Positions 22,851 to 35,589 of a stretch of DNA of 64,000 nucleotides are shown piece after piece. The number at the start of each line of letters is the position of its first letter. Positions within the stretch are counted from its first letter, which is position 1. This stretch comes from Lactifluus volemus. Its lineage: Eukaryota; Basidiomycota; Agaricomycetes; Russulales; Russulaceae. Made by a program: the position numbers and the translations under genes. The notes below the pieces were generated by a model, which made no database searches, was not told the origin of the DNA, and was given only the letters and a program-made list of their open reading frames with translations. The DNA is taken from positions 62,001 to 126,000 of the forward strand of contig WTXI01000042.1 in the NCBI GenBank assembly GCA_022376515.1, in the 5' to 3' direction.

Positions 22851-23658
22851 TATCTTCTGCATTCGTATAGACATATTTTTTTCGGACGTCAATTTATGGT
22901 CGGTATGGCGGTAAGACGTTGTTCATTGTATCATCACTCGGAGATGTGGCCGGGTCCGACTGGTTGTAAAAGAGGTTTCGGCATCTGCTGGTAAGTTTTC
23001 TATGTTCCTGTACCCTCTCATGATGAGATTTTGCCGCCCCAGTCATAGCCCTAGGCCTTGATGAGCGGCACTTAGCATACAGCCAAACAACTATGCACCA
23101 CTGATCTTCGCCTTTTGTTCATGACGTGGACACTTGTGCTCATTACTCTTTTTCCAGGTCCAAACCGGGTTAAAGACCAATTGAAGGTTTATAACGTTGC
23201 TGCAATGGTGGCAGAATGCTACTGGTTCCTTTCTTTGCTGCTCGTACAGCTTTCGCTGACAGATAGTTACATGTTAGGCCGACGGACTTTACAACCCTCC
23301 TGTCCTTTGGCTGCGCTAATCCGTAGTACATTTTTGGATAACTAGTTAGATTATCATGGACATGAACAATGCCAAAGAGTTGTGGTGGTGGTTTGTGGCG
23401 ATCCCGTTGAGGAGGCGACTGACTGGCTTAAGTGGAGGTGCCAGAGTTTTGTTGTCCCTTGATTACTGACGCCCATGTTGGCTGTCCCTGCGACCTCGCT
23501 GCTCATCTACTAACTGACTTTGTCTGATACAGGTTGAGCAACTTTTGAGGCTCGCTTTCTTGTGCTAGGGGGCACTGAATCATTCTTTAACCAAACGCGC
23601 ATATCAACGGGACAATCAAGTCCCTTGCTCGGTTGAGTCCTGAGGCATTTTCTTCGCC
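22851..23658. other. Intergenic region, no gene seen
   Basis: This lies between NDUFA6 and SET2. Open frames are short and unlike known families. It should contain the NDUFA6 3' UTR and the SET2 promoter. Confidence 0.4.
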
Positions 23659-26600
23659 ATGTCCAAATTTCGTGCCATGGCCCTCAAAGACGAGGAGGGC
23701 AGTCCCTCGCCCCTCGCCTCCACATCGTCCATCACCTTGGACGATCACCTGTCGAGGTCTCCGTCCAAGGTGAAGGTTGAGTTCGACCTTGACAACGTAC
23801 AAGGGCACCCCTTCACCACCGATGACATACGACCGTCCCCTGACTCACACGACGACGTCAAGATGGAAATTGAGGATGAACTTCCGCAAAAGATGGCATT
23901 CTCTCCCAAAACCGAAGACTCCCTTCCAACAAAGACCGAACCGAGCAGATCAACGTCCGCCTCCGCCTCCGCCTCACCGAAACCCGAAACCCCATCGTCG
24001 AGAAAGCCCCCAAAGAAGGGCCCACAGCTCATCGGCGACCTTCCCATCGCGAGCGAAGAGGCTTTGAAGACCTTTATCGAGATTCAGGAAAACCACTATC
24101 AGTACTCGACCCTAGGGCGGAGTAGAGAGGCGCTGGAGAGCATGACATGCGAGTGTCCCCAAATGGCTCTGGTGAGTTTCCCTTCTCCTCCGTCGTGGGG
24201 CGGTACGCTGAAAGTCCACTCTAGAGGAAATTTGCTTGGAAGATTGCATCAATCGCTTAACGCAGGTCGAGTGTCTTCCTGAGGACTGCAAGGGTGGCAC
24301 CTTTTGCACGAACCAACGGTGCGTTTGTCGGACGGTTACTTGGGGGTCGTGGTGGGGGGCTAACGCTCGGAAAAAGGTTCCAAAGGCAAGAATACGCGGA
24401 AATCGATATTGTCCAAACGGAGAAAAAGGGGTTCGGGTTGCGGGCTGCGGAGGACATGATAAAGTGCGTGAATGGCATGTTTGTCTGGGGAGGGCTCTAA
24501 CGCATGCATGACGTTGGGGAAACAACAGGGATGCGTTCATTTACGAATACGTTGGCGACGTCGTTTCGAATCCGACATTTATCAAGCGGATGCGGGAGTA
24601 TGGGGAGGAGGGCATCAAGCATTTCTATTTTATGATGTTGCAGAAGGACGAGGTGAGTAATCGGTCCAATTTGGTGGCGGTTTAATCGACTTCGTCGCAG
24701 TTCATCGATGCAACTAAGCGCGGCGGGATCGGTCGGTTCGCGAATCATTCTTGCAATCCGAATTGCTACGTCGCAAAGTGGACGATCGGGCAGCACGTCC
24801 GGATGGGCATTTTCTCGAGCCGCGCGATCAAGAAGCACGAGGAACTCACGTTCAACTATAACGTCGATCGTTACGGGTAAGCTAGTTCCCCAGAGCTTTT
24901 ATTACTTGAGTTCTGACATCGAAGGCAGAAATGAAGCACAGCCTTGTTATTGTGGTGAGGACAAGTGCGTGGGTTTCATCGGTGGGAAGACGCAGACGGA
25001 TATAGCTGGGATGGATGACCTCTACCTTGACGGTGCGTACTTTCATATAATACCTCAATCTCTTACGAATACTCGTTGCTTTGCAGCTCTTGGTATTTCG
25101 GAGGAGGTTGACAGGCTCGGACTCAAGGGCAGTAAGAAGAAAAAGAGCAAGAAACTCGATGAGGATTGGATGGTGAGCGCCCCGGCAGATTCGGCTTTTC
25201 GTGGACAAGTACTGACGCGCGCGTCTTCAAGCCAATACTCAAGCCCTTGGCTCTTAAGGATGTACCAAAGGTTATCCAGGCTATGCGACAAACCCAAAGC
25301 CGCAAGGTCCTTGTCAAGTTACTCACTCGAATAAAGGTTTGTTTGTTTCTCGGGCTGTTCGGTTATGAACTTTGTTGAGTTTTCCGATGTCTAGATGTCC
25401 GAGGATCCGTCCGCTCTACGCCAGATGATGCGATTACGAGGGTTCAGTCTCATGACGAATGTTATGGATGACTATGAGAAGGATCTCGAAATCCTCATGC
25501 TCGTGCGTTCTTATACCAATTCGTGACGATTTTATGTGAATCCCAGGAACGAAATAGACTATCGACTGTATGAGTACATGGCCCTTAATATCACGCAACA
25601 AGGTAGAGGATTCCAAAGTCAGCGTTCCGGTTCAGAGATGCACCGAATCTGAGAATACCGTGCTCAAGAGGGCAGCTCAAGACGTGAGCGATGTCCCCTT
25701 TACCCCTCTGTTTTGCACCTGGGCTGACCTGACTGCTGCGCATTTCAGCTTTTGGACAAATGGAGTATACTGGAAACTGCCTACCGAATACCGAAGCGTC
25801 TGAAGGGTGTACGTTTCGTTTCCAGGTTTTCGCTTTTCGACATGCTCACACTAAACATAGGATGACACTTTCGAGGACCCGTGCGCCGAGTGGGCCTCAC
25901 CTCCATCGCCATTGCCGGAAGACCGCCAACCAAAGCGTTCCAAGTTGGAAGATTTTGTCGAGACCGAATGTATAATCAAACCTCTAGGCTTCACACCCAC
26001 GCGGGTCATTCAACCTCGTAACTTTCCTCCACAAGACCAGAGCTTCCTCCGGGCGCTGGAAATGGACCAGGCACGCTGGGCGCGGCTGGAGCGCACAAAG
26101 GCCGAGACTGCGGCGATCATCGCTGCGGCTGCTGCCGAGCAGAAGGCTGCGGAAGAACGTGCGCTCGTGGAGGCAGCCACAGCCGCGGAGGAGAAAAACA
26201 AAGAGGAGGAGCGTAGAGCTGAGCGGGAGAGGCGGCGGAAAGAGCGGAAGGATCGTGAGGAGAAGCGTCAGGGCAGGGAGGACAGCCGTGAGAAGAGGCT
26301 GTTGAAACTCGTCGGTGCCGTTGTGGTCAAGACGATGTCGAAGTATCGGACGCGGATGGACGTTGACACGTTCAAGAAGCACGCGAAAGAGGTACGTCCA
26401 GGGAAGGTGGGACAGTGTCTGGAATTTCGCTTAACGATGTTTTATCCATCACAGCTCACGCACATCATCGCGAAAAGGAGAAAAAGTCATCGAGCTATAG
26501 GGACAATAAGCTCGAGGCGCTCTCGGACGAGAAGCAGGCCAAAATCAAAAAATTCGCGCGAGAGTACATCCACAAGGTCCTGCATAGACTCGAGAAGGGC

Positions 26601-27086
26601 AAGCACAGTCGTCCACCAGACTCTACCTCCCCTGCGCCATCGTCGCGCCACCGTGACGGACACTCGGACACGCAATCCCCGACGAGGACAGGTTTACAAC
26701 GACCACCAGACGAAGGCGAGATGGAGATGGAGATGGAGATGGAGATGAGCGTAGAGGATGCGATGGACCTCAGCGCAGACGAGGATGCAGACGCGGTTGG
26801 GGGTACAGGCAGAGGCGGTGATGGGGAAGACGAGGACGACGAGGACGACGAACCGACGCCGGTCGATCCAGCAGAGTCGGACACCAGCACGGCCGTAGCA
26901 GCGGCACCCGCGGATCCACGACTACGCGCGCGCGCCTCATTAGCGGCATCGGTGGAAGCTACGGCCGCCGTCACCGCCTCTACCCACTTGAAGAGCAAAG
27001 GGTGGGATATGCTCAGCCCCGGGAAGTCTCCAAGCCTACCGCCGCCCTCGTTGGAGTTGGACTCTCGTACTACGGCAGCTTCGTGA
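23659..27086 (+). CDS. SET2: Histone H3K36 methyltransferase SET2 (AWS-SET-postSET-SRI)
   Basis: SET2 methylates histone H3 lysine 36 on transcribed genes and docks on phosphorylated RNA polymerase II through its SRI domain. The first exon (23659-24171) is Ser/Pro-rich and leads into the AWS cysteines ([10 protein letters not shown], then [11 protein letters not shown] and CTNQR). The SET domain spans about 24370-24900, with [27 protein letters not shown] and [12 protein letters not shown]. Post-[17 protein letters not shown] follows. Later exons encode a basic Glu/Lys/Arg coiled coil (about 26060-26300) and the SRI helices ([19 protein letters not shown] | LTHII, then [20 protein letters not shown], about 26330-26590), then an acidic tail. 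In the SRI exon the frame changes by one base near 26471-26480 (between LTHII and EKEKKSSS), which suggests a one-base deletion or an assembly error. The acidic tail ends at 27086. Confidence 0.93.
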
Positions 27087-28917
27087 GTGTAGATATTTTT
27101 ACTTTATTTGAATTTATGTTACTTTTTGAGTCGTTTTTTTTAATTTGTTTGCAATTGGAGGGAGGACGTGAACACAGGGAAGGCAGAAAGTTTTCACAAT
27201 CGTGCCGAGCACAAACAGAAGGAGGAATCGGAAAACGCACATAGCCTTAGGATGTCATCTAGGCTCTCTATCTTCTGCCTCATTCTCACGTCCCCTATCA
27301 CTTACGGAAATTAAACGGTTGGGTACACACGAGGTCTAATTGTCCGACACAAATGGGTGGGATCTCCTCATACCTGATTTCGTGTCTTTTCCGGCCACCA
27401 CACTTCCGAGTCCAATTCATTTTTTTTCAACATCTCTGCAAGCACCCTTGGCCTACTAGTAGAAGCTCGCAATGCAATTTATTTTTTCTCGGTTTATGAA
27501 TCTGAGGCCGTCAAAGTGTTACCGGAGGTGGGTGCATGACTGATGGCTCCACTGTATGTTGGGCCGCGGCCCGCGGGTCGCTGAAAAGTTGTTATTTTCC
27601 ACGTTCATTACGCAGTCAACCCTCGCGGTAGAGCTAAGCGCTGGACGTTTGCAGATACAGTAACTTAGATGGGACCAGAGAACGGAAACCGGGCTGTGAC
27701 AACGAGACGCCCCGTTTCCATTGCAGCAATTGCAATGCGCAAGGCTAATATTTCACACATGGCCCGATTTTCAATACCTGGGCCGACCTCGAAGACCTTA
27801 TCGGTCGCCGAGGCCTGACTCGGAGGTTGGCCGCACGATGGCAACTTGGCAAGGCAAACCCAATCATTTATTCTTTCGGCAATAAATCCGAGTCTGGATC
27901 TTCGGAGGGAAGAGCGGAACCCTCTCTACACTGGCAAATCTATGACGAATCATCACACACCACGACCAGAAAACGGCGACGTACTATTGTGTTGGCCAAA
28001 CTGAATCTCTCTGTGTTAAAGATTGAATTCTTGAGGAAAGGCGAACTTGAAGACGACTCTGCTGCCAGTGAGCTCTCTGACGCTTGACGGCGTTGACGTG
28101 CCGCAGGGATCGCGGGCTCGGGGAATGGATCTAATGGATCTCGCAGTGCCTGCCTGACACACGATTGTATGGGCCAACGCGCCAAAGATCCGGATACTAG
28201 TAACCGTCGGCAGGGGTACCTCAACGGATCACTTCTCACTCAGTCCTTGCTCAATCACCACAAAACTTGACTTACGCGTATGGCGTCCAGTCCAGTACCA
28301 TACAAGCATATTTGCGAGTAGAAATCATACGGCTTATGACAAGCGTGACTGATCCATCAAGGAACCCAGCCTTGGCCCAGACTCTGCCAGTAACCTGGAA
28401 CCAGGGTTATCAGCACTTGATGCGCCTACTACGTTCTTGGCAGTGAAACAACAAAAATGCAGTTCAGTTGAAAATGACGATCATCGCATTTTATGCCTTG
28501 AATTATCAAAAATCAACCACCAAAGATAGTAGATTTCAACAGATCATCATTATGAGCACTTTGAGTATACATTTATACTACAAGAATTTTCCAATGTCGG
28601 CATTGGAAAGCAGAGGGACACTGGCAACCAACTCGGAGTAACCGCGACAATGGGTGAAACAGTAATACGTAGGTGGCTGGACACCAGCCCTGCATAAATA
28701 GCACTGCATGTGGGCCCTGTGCCTTGCATTACGTTGACCCAATCCCACATAATACTACACTAGTATTCGGCCGACGGTCGTTCTCACTGGCACCTATATC
28801 AGCCTACTGTCTCACACCACGATAGTCCCAAATTTGTGTGTCAAACTTACCCACATCCGATGTCCCCCGGCTGTTAATCATTACCATAGCCCAACTCTTC
28901 AACAAAAACAATCCGAA
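27087..28917. other. 1.8-kb intergenic region, no gene supported
   Basis: This is the boundary between the SET2 block and the accessory island. The longest frame (27827-28087, 86 codons) has no recognisable motif and an unremarkable composition. I found no terminal repeats. It should include the promoter of the C2-NACHT-WD40 gene. Confidence 0.4.
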
Positions 28918-31900
28918 ATGGAGCACACCAGTATTGCTCAGCTCACTGGTACATATCTTTGTGATCCTGCTCTGATCTGATGATACTGAATCTATTCCAC
29001 CTGAAAGTACATCGAGCGCACAACCTTCCCCTTCTCAAGGCACTCCGTTGGAAACAAAAACGATTTTATGTAACGGTGGCCTATGGGGAGAGAACGTGGC
29101 GGACACGTCCTGTGCGGAGTGTGACACAACGCGTGGAATGGAACGAGGACCTCGATGCATTGTAAGTAATGTCGTATCCTTATTCCTATGTATAACTAAG
29201 CTCTGCAGTGCTGTCCCACCACTCTCCCATATTACCGTATCTCTTTATGCGGAAAAGAACACCCGGGAAGGCACCCTTATTGGAACGCAGGAGTTAGCTT
29301 GTGAACCCCGACGCGGTTCGTCCATTTATTGTAATTTTCTGATTCATACGTCTCGCTAAGCGTCCTACATGTAGAACTTGACATTGTTTTCGGCAGAGGT
29401 GAAGTCTATTCTCGACATTCGACGGAGTCGACCACACTCTCCTTAACGATCACTATGTCGGCGAACGCACTTCCCTCTGAGACTACCGCCACGGCAGTCG
29501 ATACACGAATCCAAGAACGGCTACCCGAAGTCTAGACGACTCTGATGATAAACGAGGTGCTACATGTCCTACGGTCCAATCCAACATCGAGACCAAGTCA
29601 CCTACGGAAGTTACTGCTCGTCCATCTCCTTTATTGCAGGCAGGCAACCTTCCCATCAAGAGCAATGCCCCTGTAGGACCAGTAGCGGACAGCCAGGCGG
29701 AGATGTCACAAAGTCTGGATCATGCTCAGGAACTTGTGGATGCGATGGAACATGGGAGGGTGCCGTTGGTGTTATCAAGCAGGTATGGACCTTGTCGGTC
29801 CAATTACAAGGGTAGGTATACCTATTATTGGCTTTATCTATCCTTCTATAACACGACTTCCGCTCTACAGCTGTTCCCCTATGCAAAGGCAGCATGGGAC
29901 CTGCTCTCAAAAATTCCTGAGGTGCGTCTCCTTGTCTGGTCAGAGGACATGGAACTCACTTTTTTTATTATCTTGCCGCTAGGCTCTGCAACACCAGTTC
30001 AAGCGTGATGCCAACGTCCGAAACCTACTGCAAGCGATACGAGACGCATTTGAATTTGCAGAGGACGCGGACGATCTGAGGAACATGGAACATGCATCTA
30101 CACAGGCAAAAATACTCGTCGACATGCTCGATTGTGTCTCCGAATGTGCCAAATTTATTATATCGTATGCGCGGGATATGCAAGTCGGTCAGTCGTCTTG
30201 ACCTCTCTCTGGTCACTCATTATAAAACATATCACTTGCAGGAACGCGGACCTTGAAAAATGCCTTCGGCGATGTAGATAAAAGAGTTGACGAGTATCGT
30301 AACAACCTGGTTCGACTGCGAGAAAAGTTTCTTGACCGCGCTGCCGTCATCACGGAGGCTGCCGTGCTAGATGCTGGTGAGTAACTTGATAGTCACAGCA
30401 TCGTCCGATCGTCGGTCTGACGAGGGTCACAATCACAGAATTGGATGCAAAAATCAGAGAAATGCCCTATAAGGGAGGCTGGCGATTCGGTGAAGACAAG
30501 CGCTGTCTTCCAGGCACGCGCCAAGACTTTTTGGAATACATTTCCAAGTGGATAGAGAATCCGGAATCTGAACGTGGGCTGGTTCTTCTCGGCCGAGCAG
30601 GTACAGGAAAGTCCTCGATCGCAAATGAGGTTGCACACCGCTTCGAGAGCAGGTATCTCGGCTCTTACTTCGCTTTTCTACGGAAGGAGGGTTCGAAAGA
30701 CGATGCCTACCAGCTCTTCACGACTCTTGCGCGCGATCTCTATGATCGCCACCCCGCGTTCAAACGAGAGCTCGGGAGGGTCGTTAAGAACAACTCCTCT
30801 CTTCGTAGTTGCCGAGAGTATCGTACGCTTTTTCAACGCCTCCTCCTAGAACCCCTTAAGAGCGTTCAATTCGATGATCCAATTCTCCTGGTCATCGATG
30901 GATTGGATGAGAGTGGTGACGCAATTGGCCAAAAAGGATTACACAAATTTCTTGCCGAAAGTATGTCTCACCTCCCCCCAAACTTCCGCGTGCTCGTAAC
31001 CTCAAGGCCGGAGGATGGTATCGAATCTGCCTTCGCCAATGCATCATCTGTCGACACCCTCTACGTGGACGATCCCACACTGTCTGCCAGGACAGAGGAA
31101 GATATAGGCTCATATCTTCAGAAGGTGCTCAGTCCGGACGTGTTCGAGGTCTATGGAGCCGAATTAGCAAAGGCCGCGGAGGGCTTCTTCCAGTGGGCAA
31201 CCGTCGCATGCGGGTTCATAAATGGTGACCCTTCTAGTCGCGGCCTTACCATGAAAAAGCGGATAAAGCGCCTGTTGGGACACGCTCGAGGTCTCGACGG
31301 AGAAGGACTGTTGGACGACTTGTATGCAGAGGTTCTCAAAGAGTACTTCAGATCTAAAGAAGCACAGATTCTATTTCGGTCAATCATGGGACAACTTTTT
31401 GCTGCGATTGAGCCCTGTCGATTCATTCGTTGATTGCCCTCCGACGACATGCACCTCTTGACGACCCCGAGGACTCGGATCCGGATCTCGTTGTTCAAAT
31501 TCTCGGTTGCCTCGGCTCACTGCTAAGCAACGTCACTTCATCTGATCACCATGACATGCGTCCCATCACCCCTCTTCATACCTCATTCCGTGACTTTCTG
31601 ACCATAGGAGGAGCGACGTGTTTTATGTGGATCTTGTCGATGCACACCATCGGTTGGCACATTCCTGCCTCGGTGTAATGCTCGATGATCTCAAATTCAA
31701 CATTTGCGAACTCGAGTCGTCATATCTTGCGAACAAAGATATTCCAGGGTTTGACTCCCGAGTTGCCAATACATCCCCCCTGCGCTATCGTATGCCTGCG
31801 TTTTCTGGCACGACCATTTAGGACATGTTGCTTTCGAGCATGACCTCTTCACGAAAGTTCGATCGCTCTTTGAGAAAAAGTTTCTCTTTTGGCTAGAAGC

Positions 31901-34362
31901 GCTTAGTCTCAAGGATAGTATCGGCCATTCTTTACTAGCGTTGTCCTCCCTATCAAAATGGTTGCAGCGAGAGGTAGGTGCACTCCATAATTCAATATGA
32001 GTTTTATGGCCTTAATGACTTTTTGCAACAGCGTTCGCAATCGCAGGTACAGAATCTGTCGGGATTGGTGAATGATGCGTCCACGTTTGTGCGGTATTTC
32101 GGGATGGCCATGAAAAAGAGTACACCACATATTTACATCTCCGCGCTCCCTTTCGCACCACGCTCTTCTCGCATCCTCAACCAGTATCTCGACCAATTTC
32201 CTCGCACGTTGTCCCTGGAACGCGGGCAGTTGTCCCATTGGCCAGCGCTGGAAATGACGATCGAGGCACATGACCGCTCTGTTTTCTCGGTTGCGTTCTC
32301 GCCAGATGGTCAGCGCATCGCTTCGGGCTCGTCAGATAAAACGGTTCGCGTGTGGGATGCAGCAACAGGAGAGCTCGTAGCATTTGCTGGACACACAGAT
32401 ATCGTCCTTTGTGTTACATTCTCGTCGGACGGTCAGCTTATCGCATCGGGCTCGTACGATCGCACTATTCGTGTGTGGGATGCCACAACAGGAGAGCTCG
32501 TGACGGGCCCGTTTACTGGACACACCAATACGGTCAATTCTGTTGCATTCTCACCAGACGGTCAGCGCATCGCATCGGGCTCATACGATCGCACGATTCG
32601 CGTATGGCATGCCGTAACAGGAGAGGTGGTAGCTGGCCCATTTACTGGTCACAGGTACTCGATCAACTGCGTTCGATTCTCACCAGATGGTCAGCGCATT
32701 GCATCCGCCTCATTTGATTCCACGATTCGTGTGTGGGATGCCGCAACAGGGGAGCTCAAAGCGGGCCCATTTACCAGACACAGATATTCGGTCAACTCGG
32801 TTGCATTCTCACCGGACGGGCTGCGCATCGCATCCGCAGCAGACGATCACACGATTCGTATGTGGGATGCCGTAACAGGAGAGCTTGTAACGAGCCCATA
32901 TATTGGACACACAAATTCAGTCCACTCTGTTACATTTTCACCAGATGGTCAGCGCATCGCATCGGCGTCATCTGACCACACGGTTCGCGTCTGGGATGCC
33001 GCAGCAGGAGAACTGATAGCTGGCCCATTTACTGGACACAGATATCCGGTTAACTCGGTTTCATTCTCACCGGACGGAAAGCGCATAGCATCGGCCTCGT
33101 TCGATAAGAGGATTCTCGTGTGGGATGCCACAACAGGGGAGGGTGTGGTGGGCCCATTTTCTGGACACACAAATTCAGTCAGTGCTATTACATTCTCGCC
33201 GGATGGATGCCACATCGCATCAGGCTCGCAAGATCACACAATTCGCGTGTGGGATGCCGTGACAGGAGAGGTCGTAGCAGGCCCATTTACTGGACACACC
33301 AATTGGGTCAATTCTGTTGCATTCTCCCCAGACGGTCTGCATATCGCATCGGCTTCGTACGACCGCACGATCCGTGTGTGGGATGCTATGACAGGAAAGG
33401 TCGTAGCGGGCCCATTTACTGGTCACACGGCTTCTGTCAACTGCGTTCGGTTCTCGCCAGATGGTCAGCGCATCGCATCCGCTGCATCCGATCAAACGAT
33501 TCGCATTTGGGATCTCGTAACCGGAGACGTAACGGGCCCATTTAATGGACACACAAATACGGTCAACTCGGTTGCATTCTCTCCGGACGGTCAGCGTATC
33601 GCATCGGCTTCGTACGATTGCCATATTCGCGTGTGGGATACCAGAACAGGAGACGTTGTAGCGGGCCCATTTACTGGACACACTAATTCAGTCAGCTCTG
33701 TTGCGTTCTCACGGGATGGACAGCGCATCGCATCAGCCTCGAAAGATGACACAATTCGCGTGTGGGATGCTGTGACAGGAGAAGTTGTAGCGGGCCCATT
33801 TACTGGACACACCAATTCGGTCAACTGTGTTGCATTCTCACCAGACGGTCAGCACATCGCATCAGCGTCCTTCGACGACCTGATTCGCGTCTGGGATGCC
33901 ACAACGGGAGAACTCGTAGCGGGCCCGTTTACTGGACACACAAATTCGGTCAATTCTGTTGCGTTCTCTCCGGATGGTCGACGCATCGCATCGGCCTCGG
34001 ATGATTGTACGATTCGCGTATGGGATGTCGCAACAGGAGAGGTCGTGGCCGGCTCATTTAGTGGTCATACAGCTCCGGTTCACTCTGTCGCACTTTCGCC
34101 GCCTGCCTCAACCCCGAGCGTAATTCATGCAAAGAAGATCGCAATTGAGAAGAACATCCATTTTACGGACCAATCCAAAATTAATAGTGATGGTTGGATA
34201 TATGGGAAACACGGTGAACTTTTCTTATGGATTCCATTGCTTCACCGGCCATGTCTTCATAAGCCCAGCACCATCTGGATTTCAGGTAAATACGAGACAC
34301 GGCTTGATCTATCGAAGTTTTCACATGGATCAAATTGGGCTACAGTATACCATCACGAGTGA
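28918..34362 (+). CDS. C2-NACHT-WD40 STAND receptor (NLR), with apparent frameshifts
   Basis: Exon 1 (28918-28948) splices to 29008, giving a C2-like start (VHRAHNLPLLKAL, FYVTVAYGERTWRTR, ITVSLYAEKN). A helical region with PYAKAAWDLLSKIPE (about 29880) follows. The NACHT ORF at 30441 has Walker A GRAGTGKSS (about 30590) and Walker B ILLVIDGLDES (about 30880). The C-terminus holds 14 complete and one partial WD40 repeats of about 43 residues (32270-34110). It ends with a tail containing DGWIYGKHGELFLWIP and TRLDLSKF; the stop is at 34360-34362. Between NACHT and WD40, homologous coding continues but jumps frame at about 31408, 31604 and 31767, each explained by one missing base. A fourth shift is likely near 29500. 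I infer either a recent pseudogene or uncorrected indels. Receptors of this class act in fungal non-self recognition. Confidence 0.82.
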
Positions 34363-34536
34363 TCAAAGTAACTGGTTCATCGAATTGTAGAGCCTGTATA
34401 CTGTACTTTTCTTATTGAGTCGTTGTCCAGTTCCTGGTGCCGACTTGTTCTGCTCGTTAGGCGGGTAGCGAACAGTCCTCCCCTTTCCATTAATGGTGCT
34501 AAGTTAGCAGTAGCCGACGACAATGTCGGCATTTCC

Positions 34537-34944
34537 CTAGTATTGTTTGTCATCGCAATTTGAATGCGCCACCACCAGCAACTGATGCGGACTCCACCTT
34601 TCATCTTTATTAATAACACAAGAGCTCGACTCGTCCTCCTTCACGGTTTTCTGTTCTCTTTCTTCTCCTTCCTGCTGGACTCGGAGAGCTGGGATTATGG
34701 AAGGGTAGACTCCGGTTGGAAGGAAAGCTTGAAAAGGGAAGGGCCCGATGACACGGACGGGCAATCGACCCTGGCAGCATAGGGTGGATAACTGAATGCC
34801 CCGTTGTGCATAACCAGTGATGGACGTCGTACGATACGTACCACCGTTGTGCTTCACAACTCGGAACTGACTATTAGCGTGTCTTAGCACCTGGCGCCGC
34901 CTCACCTTCACAACGAGTGGCGGGGAGCTGGCGCCTCGCTCCAC
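34537..34944 (-). CDS. Conserved ORF in left inverted arm, unknown
   Basis: A 135-residue frame begins MERGASSPPLVVKVRRRQVL and ends NCDDKQY. Its counterpart in the right arm is 134 residues, differing by an in-frame single-codon deletion and a few substitutions. No known domain is visible. The arms are nearly identical overall, so the open frame may survive by recent duplication rather than selection. Confidence 0.25.
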   Translation of the reverse strand: MERGASSPPLVVKVRRRQVLRHANSQFRVVKHNGGTYRTTSITGYAQRGIQLSTLCCQGRLPVRVIGPFPFQAFLPTGVYPSIIPALRVQQEGEEREQKTVKEDESSSCVINKDERWSPHQLLVVAHSNCDDKQY

Positions 34945-35373
34945 TTACCAAACTACCTAGTGACCGACGAGCACACTCATTTTTGGCAGATTCGGAAGAA
35001 GCTGCGGGAACGCCTACCGACGCCAACGCCTCCGAATCCAAGGCATGATACCGGCTTTACATATTTCATCTGTTGTTTTTTTCTTCACGATCGCGTTAGG
35101 ACCCTTTTTATTGCCCTATGATCGATTCGGGACGATTGTTTTTATAAGTCACCGACTCATGGATAAATAGCTCGAAGAAACTGAAGTGCAGGCATCGAAT
35201 TCTGCCTCTTCGTCAGGTGTGTATACTTTCCCATCGTCATGATCATCAACCTTCTGACTTCCAGCAAGTATCTATCTGGGTAGCCACTGGCAGGTCACAG
35301 TTGCTCCCTTTCATTAATAATCATTTTCCTTCAAGCACGCTCAACACTGGTCCCAACTATACTCCCGACGAAA

Positions 35374-35589
35374 ATGTTGTTCTTCAAATTCTCGATTGCT
35401 GCCGTTCTTCTTGCTCCCCTCGCTGTGTCGGCTGGTCCGGTCCGCCGTGGTGGCAACATGATAGAACGACAGGACCCCTTCATCAGCTTCAAGGGAGTCA
35501 CGATAGTAATTCCAACCCCTTTCGCGGCCGCGACCTCGGTGCCGTCTACTGATCCCGCCTGTGACGCTATCGACGGCACTTGCATTTAG
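35374..35589 (+). CDS. Small secreted peptide, 71 aa, left-arm paralogue
   Basis: The frame opens MLFFKFSIAAVLLAPLAVSA, a clear signal peptide with an AxA-type cleavage site, followed by GPVRRGG with a dibasic kexin-type site. The C-terminus is PACDAIDGTCI, whose two cysteines could form a short disulfide loop. Upstream are a TATA-like TTTATAAG (about 35140) and ATAAATAG (about 35164), and a possible 5' UTR intron (about 35217-35267). The right-arm paralogue shares the signal, the processing site and the cysteine end but differs strongly in the middle (about residues 35-55). No CAAX box is present, so it is not a classical basidiomycete pheromone precursor. The function is unknown; a secreted signal or effector is inferred. 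Confidence 0.7.
   Translation: MLFFKFSIAAVLLAPLAVSAGPVRRGGNMIERQDPFISFKGVTIVIPTPFAAATSVPSTDPACDAIDGTCI

Noticed and set aside
27827..28087. 86-codon ORF in the gap after SET2
   Set aside because: No motif, no convincing promoter or intron context, and a length expected by chance.
32352..34004. ORFs in other frames across the WD40 array
   Set aside because: They are repeat shadows: the units are mostly 129 bp, so every frame stays open together. Only the 31978-34362 frame gives WD40 motifs.
35374..35589. Pheromone precursor of a mating-type locus
   Set aside because: The peptide has a classical signal sequence and ends TCI, without the CAAX box of basidiomycete pheromone precursors. The nearby membrane protein does not resemble STE3.
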